Positions 7,555 to 13,463 of a stretch of 13,835 nucleotides of DNA are shown piece by piece. The position numbers and the translations under genes were made by a program. The stretch is from NCBI GenBank assembly GCA_023249165.1, contig JAHFDE010000046.1, forward strand, positions 1-13,835, in the 5' to 3' direction. Under the pieces are notes generated by a model, which was not told where the DNA came from, made no database searches, and worked only from the letters and a program-made list of their open reading frames with translations. Position 1 is the first letter of the stretch. Each line of letters starts with the position of its first letter. The stretch comes from Candidatus Methylomirabilota bacterium. GTDB taxonomy: Bacteria > Methylomirabilota > Methylomirabilia > Methylomirabilales > CSP1-5.

Positions 7555-7581
7555 GCATTCTTTTTCCAGAAAAAAGAATGC
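7555..7581. other. Perfect 11-bp hairpin in the lpxC leader
   Basis: GCATTCTTTTT at 7555-7565 pairs perfectly with AAAAAGAATGC at 7571-7581 across a 5-nt loop. It lies 68-94 nt upstream of the lpxC start and about 110 nt past the DUF721 stop. No run of T follows on the minus strand, so it is not a textbook terminator for the upstream operon. A role in the lpxC 5' UTR (stability, attenuation or protein binding) is as likely. Confidence 0.5.
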
Positions 7582-7621
7582 CTTAGATCCAAATGCTTAA
7601 GAATTAGTGTCGAGAAACACC

Positions 7622-7668
7622 GTTATAGGCTTGTGGCATTTGTGCAACAACAGATATCGCATCTGTTG
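7622..7668 (-). promoter_or_regulatory. Candidate lpxC promoter with overlapping palindromic operator
   Basis: On the minus strand TTGTTG (7650-7645) and TATAAC (7627-7622) are 17 bases apart, giving a possible promoter with a weak -35 and good -10. An exact 8-bp inverted repeat, CAACAGAT at 7648-7655 and ATCTGTTG at 7661-7668, has a 5-bp centre and overlaps the -35 box from upstream. That placement suits a repressor or activator site. Start would be near 7615, leaving a ~130-nt leader containing the 7555-7581 hairpin. The promoter call is tentative; the palindrome itself is exact. Confidence 0.45.
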
Positions 7669-7689
7669 AAAGAAAACCACATGGATTGA

Positions 7690-8157
7690 TCAGCCATCCA
7701 GCCACGTCTTCCGCAGAATCCGAGCCAGAACCTCGCGGCACTCCGAATCCCGAACAGGCTGGAGGATCTCGCGGAGACGCTCCTCCAACTCAGGAGATGG
7801 GGGGTCCCCCTGCCCCCGAGCGGCGGGTTCAGGCCGGGGGGCCGCGGCGGCATCCGGGCATGTGCCGAGAGTAAAGAAGATGTCCCGGACAGCCCGCGAG
7901 CCCAGGTGGGACTCCAGGCTCGCCAGGATCGCAGGTTTCAACATCGTGAGCTGCTGGAGCCAGACCGCATCGGCAACGGTCACTTGAAGACGGCCCTTCC
8001 TGAGAAGACCCGGTTGGCTCCGGCGCGCCACCTCTTCACCCACCACGTGAGGCCAGACGCGGTGCACAACAACATTCGCCATCCCGACATCGAGTCCCAG
8101 CCGCTGGAGCGTCATCTCCAGGGCCTTCTGCAGAGGCGTAAATCCCGAACGAGTCAC
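7690..8157 (-). CDS. DUF721 / DciA-like protein
   Basis: This 155-aa protein carries the DUF721 core at ~5-98: N-terminal helices ending in a VWPHVVG segment (W35), then LQVTVADAVWLQQL (residues 57-70, W66) with the alternating strand/helix pattern typical of the family. DciA, the best-known member, assists loading of the replicative helicase DnaB in bacteria lacking DnaC/DnaI. The C-terminal half after residue 100 is a Pro/Ala linker and a short charged helix. It could be DciA or a paralogue with an unknown RNA- or DNA-related role. A GTG start at 8157 overlaps the RNase H stop codon as GTGA, so translation is probably coupled. It sits in the same strand run as dnaG, fitting a replication role. 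Confidence 0.8.
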   Translation of the reverse strand: MTRSGFTPLQKALEMTLQRLGLDVGMANVVVHRVWPHVVGEEVARRSQPGLLRKGRLQVTVADAVWLQQLTMLKPAILASLESHLGSRAVRDIFFTLGTCPDAAAAPRPEPAARGQGDPPSPELEERLREILQPVRDSECREVLARILRKTWLDG

Positions 8158-8819
8158 CCTGCCCCCCTTCCCCGACGAGGCGCGGTCCCTTTCTGCCGGT
8201 CGCGGAGCACCGCCTCAATCGCCCGGTTGGCTAAGAGATCGGCCTGGGCGTTCATCCCCCGACGGACATGGGCGATCTCGACGGCATCGAAAGACCGCAG
8301 GAGGCTCTGCACCTGATCGTAGAACTTCCGTAAGCGGGGATGCTTGACCCGGTATTCGCCGCGGATCTGCCGCACGAGCAGCTCCGAGTCGGAGAAGACC
8401 TTGATGGCCGCGTAGCCCGACTCCCTCGCCTTTCGGAGGCCGAAAAGGAGCGCCTCGTACTCGGCCACGTTATTCGTGGCCTCCCCGATGTACGCCTGGT
8501 GCTCCTCCCGAAAATCGCCCGCCTCATCCCGCATGACCACACCGATCCCCGCCGGGCCCGGATTCCCCCGAGCCGCCCCATCGATGTGAAGGACGAGGGA
8601 CCGCGGTGCCGACTGCCGAGACCTGCGGGAAGCCGCCGCCTCATGGAGGAGGTGAGAGGCCTGTTCCAGAACCCTCCTCAGCGTGGCGGGACTGAGATCG
8701 GGCAGCTCCTCGCTTAGGGCGGCGAGGGCCTCGGTGTGGGCCATCGCCGCGAGGATATCGGCGAGCCGTCGCAGATCCGTCTCACCCTTTCCAGTAGAGG
8801 ATCCGCTGGCAGTTCGCAC
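8154..8819 (-). CDS. rnhA: Ribonuclease HI family protein with N-terminal extension
   Basis: The catalytic domain (~76-205 of 221 aa) begins with LVLHIDGAARGNPGPAG. Its active-site carboxylates are D80 (HIDGAARG), E120 (NVAEYEALLFGL), D144 (VFSDSELLVRQI) and D194 (NAQADLLANRA), so it should cleave RNA in RNA-DNA hybrids. The ~75-residue helical N-terminus is Leu/Ala/Glu-rich and does not look like the known hybrid-binding domain. The start is uncertain. The GTG at 8819 has GGGGAGG nine bases upstream and overlaps the zinc-ribbon gene by 38 bp. An ATG at 8744 avoids overlap but has no visible ribosome binding site. An ATG-frame start at 8879 would overlap by 98 bp and is less likely. The basic C-terminus (RRGRG) is lineage-specific. 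A bacterial RnhA/Rv2228c-like subtype is probable. Confidence 0.88.
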   Translation of the reverse strand: MRTASGSSTGKGETDLRRLADILAAMAHTEALAALSEELPDLSPATLRRVLEQASHLLHEAAASRRSRQSAPRSLVLHIDGAARGNPGPAGIGVVMRDEAGDFREEHQAYIGEATNNVAEYEALLFGLRKARESGYAAIKVFSDSELLVRQIRGEYRVKHPRLRKFYDQVQSLLRSFDAVEIAHVRRGMNAQADLLANRAIEAVLRDRQKGTAPRRGRGAG

Positions 8820-9486
8820 AGATGACGAAGACCTCCCCTTTACGGAGCTCATTGTAGGTCTGGGGAGTGAGGGCGACATGACAGCCGAGGCAGGAGCCGT
8901 CCTTCACCGGGACGACCGCAAGGCCACCCCGGCTGCGCAGCAGGCGTTGATAGGTCTGGAGCAGGCTGGCCTCCACCCGGTTCGCCTGACGTCGCCGCTC
9001 CTCCTGAAGACGCTCCAGCTCTCCCTGGAGCCGCCTGAGCTCACCCTCCTTGGTCGTCCGCTCCTGCTGAAAGACCTTCTCCCGCTCCTGAAAGCGGGCC
9101 GACTCATCCCGGACCGCGGACTGGGCTGCCTCAATGTCATCGAAGGCTCCGAGGATCTCGTCCTCGAGTTTCGAGCGGCGCTCCTTCAGCCCTTCGATCT
9201 CTTTCAGAACGGCGGCATACTCTTGATTCGTCTTGATCTCGAAGAGACGTCCCTGCCGCTTTCGTTGCTCCGCCGTGACATCTTCCAACTCGCGCTCCTT
9301 GCGACGGCGGAACTGTTCGAGTGCGGCGAGGCGCTCGCGGGACTGATCCCACGCCCCCCGGGAGCTGTTCAGGACTTGTTCCCCGTCGGCGATCTCCCGC
9401 GGGATTCTTTGGACCTCTCTCTGGAGCCTGGCGATCTCCAGATCGAGATCCTGCAAATCGACTACCTGAGCCAGGTCCTCCCGCAC
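8782..9486 (-). CDS. Coiled-coil C4-type zinc-ribbon protein
   Basis: This 234-aa protein has a long Glu/Arg/Gln-rich helical region (~10-175) that should form an antiparallel coiled-coil hairpin. A C-terminal C4 zinc ribbon follows, with CLGC at 199-202 and CANC at 223-226. The sequence GSCLGCHVALTPQTYNE and ...CANCQRILYW are classic for the PF02591/DUF164 family, structurally related to Chlamydia CT398. Members have been linked to regulation and to flagellar or sigma-54 interactions in some bacteria, but no general function is settled. The GTG at 9486 is used because GAGGAGAGG lies just upstream. The gene directly precedes and overlaps rnhA, as is common for this family. Its leader contains the GGTTCAT heptamer inverted repeat, whose first arm ends about 10 nt before the start codon. 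Confidence 0.88.
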   Translation of the reverse strand: MREDLAQVVDLQDLDLEIARLQREVQRIPREIADGEQVLNSSRGAWDQSRERLAALEQFRRRKERELEDVTAEQRKRQGRLFEIKTNQEYAAVLKEIEGLKERRSKLEDEILGAFDDIEAAQSAVRDESARFQEREKVFQQERTTKEGELRRLQGELERLQEERRRQANRVEASLLQTYQRLLRSRGGLAVVPVKDGSCLGCHVALTPQTYNELRKGEVFVICANCQRILYWKG

Positions 9487-9496
9487 GCCTCTCCTC

Positions 9497-9601
9497 GGTT
9501 CATGGATCAGGGTTCATGGTTCATGGGAGCAAATAATACCACAAAATCCGGCTTCGGCTTGCCTCGCCCGACCCTGAACCCTTACCCCTGAACTCTGAAC
9601 C
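9497..9601. repeat. GGTTCAT heptamer repeat, inverted pair
   Basis: The left arm, 9497-9524, is four exact-phase heptamers: GGTTCAT, GGATCAG, GGTTCAT, GGTTCAT. The right arm, 9573-9600, is four heptamers of the complementary type: CCTGAAC, CCTTACC, CCTGAAC, TCTGAAC. Aligned as an inverted repeat, about 21 of 28 positions match, around a ~48-nt AT-richer centre. It fills the spacer between the tRNA and the zinc-ribbon gene and ends 4 nt from the tRNA 3' end. Degenerate heptamer repeats are known from cyanobacterial STRR sequences; any relation is only by analogy. Confidence 0.8.
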
Positions 9602-9604
9602 GGT

Positions 9605-9680
9605 TGGTGGGCCCACCTGGATTCGAACCAGGGACCGTCCGGTTATGAGCCGGTGGCTCTGACCGCTGAGCTATGGGCCC
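9605..9680 (-). tRNA. tRNA with CAU anticodon, probably tRNA-Ile2 (lysidine type)
   Basis: This is a complete 76-nt cloverleaf with encoded CCA. The seven-pair acceptor is GGGCCCA/TGGGCCC (9680-9674 with 9609-9615). The D arm is GCTCAGCGGTCAGAGC. The anticodon loop is CTCATAA with a CCGG stem. The T arm is CCTGGTTCGAATCCAGG. The discriminator is A, and CCA is at 9607-9605. CAU can be elongator Met or the isoleucine tRNA modified by TilS to read AUA. Acceptor pairs C4-G69 and C5-G68 are the reported TilS determinants in E. coli, where tRNA-Met has U4-A69, and the D loop resembles Ile2. I favour Ile2 but not firmly. Heptamer repeats flank it at 3-4 nt on each side. Confidence 0.95.
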
Positions 9681-9683
9681 CGC

Positions 9684-9850
9684 ATCAGCTATCAGCAGTC
9701 CGCTATCAGCTGTCCGCGATCGGCGGCCAGAGACATGAGACCGGAGACGGGAGACCCCAAGCTCTAGTCTCCAGTCTCAAGTCTCTCGTCTCTCGTCTAG
9801 TCCCCGACGCCTGAAAGCTGACCGCCGACAGCCGATAGCTGACAGCGGAC
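9684..9850. repeat. Nested inverted heptamer arrays between rpoD and the tRNA
   Basis: The outer left arm, 9684-9725, is six heptamers of form (A/G)TC(A/C)GCT. The outer right arm, 9809-9850, is six heptamers of complementary form such as AGCTGAC. Blocks 9698-9725 and 9823-9850 match at about 23 of 28 positions as an inverted repeat. Inside lies a different family: GAGACNN, four copies at 9730-9757, and its complement (NNNGTCT), five copies at 9764-9798. The whole unit would fold as one long imperfect hairpin of ~165 nt. It begins 1 nt after the rpoD stop codon and ends 3 nt before the tRNA 5' end. It could act as the rpoD 3' end structure or be a parasitic repeat. Confidence 0.85.
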
Positions 9851-9851
9851 G

Positions 9852-11618
9852 TTAGGATTCCACGAAGCTCCGGAGCTTCCGGCCTCGAGTGGGATGCCGA
9901 AGCTTGCGCAACGCCTTGGCCTCGATCTGCCGGATCCGCTCTCGGGTCACGTCGAATTGCTGGCCCACCTCTTCCAGGGTGTGGTCCACGCCATCACCGA
10001 GCCCGAAACGGAGGCGCAGCACCTTTCGCTCTCGGTCGGTCAGGGTGTGCAACACCTCGTCGGTCTGGAACCCCAGATTGATCCCGATGACCGCATCGAG
10101 AGGGGAGGTCGCCCCCTTGTCCTCGATGAAATCCCCAAGGTGCGAATCCTCTTCTTCTCCGATGGGTGTCTCCAGGGAGATCGGCTCCTGGGCGATCTTG
10201 AGGACCTTCCGGACCTTGTCCACGGGGAGATCGATCTTCTGCGCGATCTCTTCTGGGCTCGGTTCCCGACCGTACTCCTGCACCAATTGACGAGAGGCTC
10301 GAATCAATTTATTGATGGTCTCGATCATATGGACCGGGATCCGGATGGTCCGAGCCTGATCCGCAATGGCCCGGGTAATGGCCTGGCGGATCCACCACGT
10401 GGCATACGTGGAGAACTTATACCCCCGCTGGTACTCGAATTTCTCCACGGCCCGCATGAGACCGATGTTCCCCTCCTGAATCAGATCCAGAAACTGGAGC
10501 CCGCGGTTCGTGTACTTCTTCGCAATGGAGATGACGAGGCGGAGGTTCGCCTCCACCATCTCCCGCTTGGCATTCAACGCCTTCCGTTCACCCCGGCTGC
10601 TGGCCTGAAGTAGCTCGTGCAGCTCGGCGGAGGTGGCGCCGCCTTCTTGCTCGGCCCGCTGGATCTTCTTGGCAATGACCTGAATCTGCCGCTCCAGTTC
10701 CTCCAGCCGCTCCCGCGGGAACCTGGTCCGTCGCATCAGGGTCCGCATGGAGACCCCGTTGCCCATGGCGGTATCGCGGAGCACCTTGAAATTGGCGGCG
10801 CTCAAGCGCGTGGAGCGTCTGAGCTCCCTGACCTCCTGTTCCGCCTTCTCGACCCGCTCCAGGGTACCCCGCATGCGGGCGACGACCCGCTCGATGACCC
10901 GCTGGTTGAGATTGAGTCGTCGCAGGAGCTCGGCCTGCCGGCCCTTTCGCTCCTGCATCTCGTGCTGCAGCCGCTCCGCCCGCTTGGCATTGCCGTGTTG
11001 CTCGGCCCGCTCCAGCCGCCTGGCCAGCTCCTCAACCTTTTCCTGTTCCTGCCTGAGCCCCTTCAGGACCGGCATCAGTTCCGCAATCAGCTCCTTCTCC
11101 TTCTGCTCCGAGATCTCGTCAAAATCGTTCACGACGATGAGATCGCCGACCCGGAACCGACCCTGGAGCAGACGCTCCCCCAAGAAGATCACCTCCCGGA
11201 CGGCAATGCCGGCCCGGCAGACGGCCTCGGTGACCTCGCGCCGCCCCTCCTCGATCCGCTTGGCGATCCCGATCTCCCCCTCGCGGGAGAGAAGCGGCGT
11301 CTTTCCCATCTCTCGGAGGTACATCCGGACCGGATCATCGGTCCGACCCACCGGCGCGGGGGACAGGTCCACCTCTGGCTCGGCCCCGCCCAACGGGGGC
11401 TCCGCCACCTTCTTCGCCTGCGGCCGCCCCGCCTCGCGGGGGGAGTCGATGACCTCGATATCCATCTCGTCCAGTCCGACCAGGATCCGATCAATTTGCT
11501 CGGGAGAGGTGATGTCCTCCGGGAGATGGTTATTGATCTCCTCGTAGGTCAGATATCCCTTCTTCTTCCCCAAGCTGATCAGGGCCTGGAGCTCCGCCAC
11601 TCTCCCCTCCTTTGTCAT
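9852..11618 (-). CDS. rpoD: Primary RNA polymerase sigma factor (RpoD/SigA, sigma-70)
   Basis: This 588-aa protein shows the whole group 1 architecture. Region 1.1 is at the N-terminus (~5-55), and region 1.2 begins DDPVRMYLREMG (~94-105). A non-conserved charged insert (~160-345) is present, as in proteobacterial-type RpoD. Region 2 (~350-425) carries GLQFLDLIQEGNIGLMRAVE, YKFSTYATWWIRQAI (-10 recognition and melting) and RTIRIPVHM. Region 3 is ~430-505. Region 4 (~515-585) ends with the helix-turn-helix VTRERIRQIEAKALRKLRH for -35 binding. It directs core polymerase to housekeeping promoters, consistent with the TATAAT-like elements seen elsewhere in the window. The ATG at 11618 follows an AAGGGG stretch. 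It lies 59 bp downstream of dnaG, so a shared macromolecular-synthesis-type operon is likely. No separate promoter was clear. Confidence 0.98.
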   Translation of the reverse strand: MTKEGRVAELQALISLGKKKGYLTYEEINNHLPEDITSPEQIDRILVGLDEMDIEVIDSPREAGRPQAKKVAEPPLGGAEPEVDLSPAPVGRTDDPVRMYLREMGKTPLLSREGEIGIAKRIEEGRREVTEAVCRAGIAVREVIFLGERLLQGRFRVGDLIVVNDFDEISEQKEKELIAELMPVLKGLRQEQEKVEELARRLERAEQHGNAKRAERLQHEMQERKGRQAELLRRLNLNQRVIERVVARMRGTLERVEKAEQEVRELRRSTRLSAANFKVLRDTAMGNGVSMRTLMRRTRFPRERLEELERQIQVIAKKIQRAEQEGGATSAELHELLQASSRGERKALNAKREMVEANLRLVISIAKKYTNRGLQFLDLIQEGNIGLMRAVEKFEYQRGYKFSTYATWWIRQAITRAIADQARTIRIPVHMIETINKLIRASRQLVQEYGREPSPEEIAQKIDLPVDKVRKVLKIAQEPISLETPIGEEEDSHLGDFIEDKGATSPLDAVIGINLGFQTDEVLHTLTDRERKVLRLRFGLGDGVDHTLEEVGQQFDVTRERIRQIEAKALRKLRHPTRGRKLRSFVES

Positions 11619-11677
11619 ACCGCCCCTTCCCCCCCTTTGTCCTTCACGCTTCCCTCTGGTACGCGCTCACACCCCGT

Positions 11678-13414
11678 TTAATTAATATAGTCCGTTTCCG
11701 AAATTCGGCCACCCGTCAGCGTCCGTTTCTGATCGAGAAGCGCCTGCACCCGAACCAGATCCCCCTGCTCCCGCGCGCTCTTGAGTTCGACCTGAACCTC
11801 CTGGAGCTTCAGTCGGATAAGACAATCCTGCACCATCCGATGCGGATCGGCGAACTCTTCCACGCCCCGGACGAACAGCTCCGCCGCCACCTGGCGGACC
11901 AGTGGATCCGGATGATGGTTGAGGCTCCGGGCCAAACCCTCCTCACTGCCCCGGAACTCTCGAAGGACCCCATAGATCGACCGCAGCGGGGATGCCGAAA
12001 GCTCCTCCTCCCGGATGGCTCCCCACACCAGGGGCCGAGTCTCCGGAAAGAGGAGACAGATCTGGATCAAGGTCTTTTCCGCCGGCGGCAGCGGCGCCGA
12101 CGGCCGCGGGGCTGATGGACCCGCTGAGTCCGGGGAACCGAGACGGCGAAGCTCCGCCATGACCGATGCCTCGGAGACCCCCAACCTCTCTGCGAGCTTC
12201 TGGATATACTTTGCCCTCCGGACCCCCTCCGGCATGAGGGCGATAAGGCGCAAGACCTGTCGAGCCGCGGCCGCCTGGTCATCCACCCCCCTCAGTCCCG
12301 TCCGCTCCTCCGCCCGGCTGAGGAGAAAATCGACAACATCCTGGGCCGCCGCAATCCGCGTGAGCAGCGCATCCTTGCCGGACTCCCGGGCGAAGGTATC
12401 GGGATCCTTCCCGTGGGGGAGGATCACCACCCCCACCCCCAACTCCTCAGCCACCAACAGTTCCAGTCCCCTCCAGGCGGCCTGGATCCCCGCGGGGTCG
12501 GGATCAAAAATGAGCGTCACCTTGTCGGCATAGCGGCGCAAGAGGGCCACCTGGTCGGCCGTCAGGGCCGTCCCCAAGGAAGCGACTGTCTGGGGAAAGC
12601 CCGCGCTGTGCAGGGAGATAGCATCAAAGTATCCCTCGACCACCAACGCCACCCTTGTCTCCCGGATCGCCCGGGAGGCCAGGTGCAGCCCGTAGAGGTG
12701 GACCCCCTTCTTGTAGACGGGCGTCTCGGGCGAGTTGATATACTTGGGCTGTTGCTCTCCGAGGGCGCGGCCCCCGAATCCGACGATCTTTCCCGTGGAA
12801 TCGCAGATGGGGATCATGAGGCGATCCCGAAACCGGTCGTAGTATCCCCGTCCCCCCTGCCTCGGAAGGGCCAGCCCGGCCGCCTCGACCTGACGGGGCG
12901 TCAAACCCAGTCTGGTGATTTCCCGGACAAGCCCATCCCACTCCGCGAGCGCGTAGCCGAGCTGGAAGCGCTCCACGGCCTCGGACCCCACTCCCCGCTG
13001 GCTCAGATATTCCCGCGCGGCCGTTCCCTCCGGGCCTTTGAGGGTCTTTCGGAAGTGATCGCAGGCGAGCCGCTGAAGCTCGAAGAGCTTCAGGACGCCC
13101 TCCTCGCGGGGGCGCCCCCGCTCCGGGATCGGGATCCCTGCGCGCTCCGCAAGATGGCGAACCGCGTCGGGGAAGCTGAACCCCTCCCGTCGCATCAGGA
13201 ATCGAAAGACATCGCCTCCCTCCCCGCACCCAAAACAGTAGAAGATCTGTCGCTCCGGATTGACGGTGAAGGACGGGGTCTTCTCGGTGTGGAAGGGGCA
13301 GAGGGCTCGGTAATATTTTCCGGTCTGCTTCAAGGGGACGTAGCCCTCGATCACCTCCACGATGTTCGAGGTCCTGAGCACCTGATCAATCACTTCCTCG
13401 GGGATAAACGCCAT
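11678..13414 (-). CDS. dnaG: DNA primase DnaG
   Basis: DnaG makes RNA primers for lagging-strand and origin synthesis and binds the DnaB helicase. The 578-aa length is typical. The CHC2 zinc domain uses C39, H42, C60 and C63 (CPFH, CFGC). The RNA polymerase core continues to the Toprim fold with E260 (VVEGYFD) and D304/D306 (FDPDPAG, where many primases have DGD). A linker and a helical C-terminal helicase-binding region (~430-578) follow. The ATG at 13414 is chosen because MAFIPEEVIDQV matches the usual N-terminus and GAGG lies six bases upstream. A GTG at 13441 would add nine atypical residues. It stands 49 bp after mutS2 and 59 bp before rpoD. The nearby DUF721/DciA-like gene encodes a possible helicase-loading partner. 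Confidence 0.98.
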   Translation of the reverse strand: MAFIPEEVIDQVLRTSNIVEVIEGYVPLKQTGKYYRALCPFHTEKTPSFTVNPERQIFYCFGCGEGGDVFRFLMRREGFSFPDAVRHLAERAGIPIPERGRPREEGVLKLFELQRLACDHFRKTLKGPEGTAAREYLSQRGVGSEAVERFQLGYALAEWDGLVREITRLGLTPRQVEAAGLALPRQGGRGYYDRFRDRLMIPICDSTGKIVGFGGRALGEQQPKYINSPETPVYKKGVHLYGLHLASRAIRETRVALVVEGYFDAISLHSAGFPQTVASLGTALTADQVALLRRYADKVTLIFDPDPAGIQAAWRGLELLVAEELGVGVVILPHGKDPDTFARESGKDALLTRIAAAQDVVDFLLSRAEERTGLRGVDDQAAAARQVLRLIALMPEGVRRAKYIQKLAERLGVSEASVMAELRRLGSPDSAGPSAPRPSAPLPPAEKTLIQICLLFPETRPLVWGAIREEELSASPLRSIYGVLREFRGSEEGLARSLNHHPDPLVRQVAAELFVRGVEEFADPHRMVQDCLIRLKLQEVQVELKSAREQGDLVRVQALLDQKRTLTGGRISETDYIN

Positions 13415-13463
13415 AGGGGACCTCGACGGCCTCTCCCGCACCGAGCCGGGCAGAGGTTCCTCC

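Noticed and set aside
7555..7581. Intrinsic terminator of the zinc-ribbon/rnhA/DUF721 operon
   Set aside because: The stem is perfect but AT-rich and lacks a following T run on the minus strand, so it is listed only as a hairpin.
7488..7592. N-terminal extension of LpxC from a TTG start
   Set aside because: LpxC homology starts right after the ATG at 7487. The extension is encoded by the AT-rich leader and includes one arm of its hairpin.
9684..9850. CRISPR array or phage attachment site beside the tRNA
   Set aside because: The repeats are 7-bp units with no spacers and occur in inverted arms, which excludes CRISPR. No integrase and no duplicated tRNA 3' segment is visible, so an att site is unsupported.
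10617..11681. Long plus-strand open frame (354 codons) antisense to rpoD
   Set aside because: The Leu/Pro/Gly-rich translation has no recognisable fold and mirrors the conserved sigma factor on the other strand.
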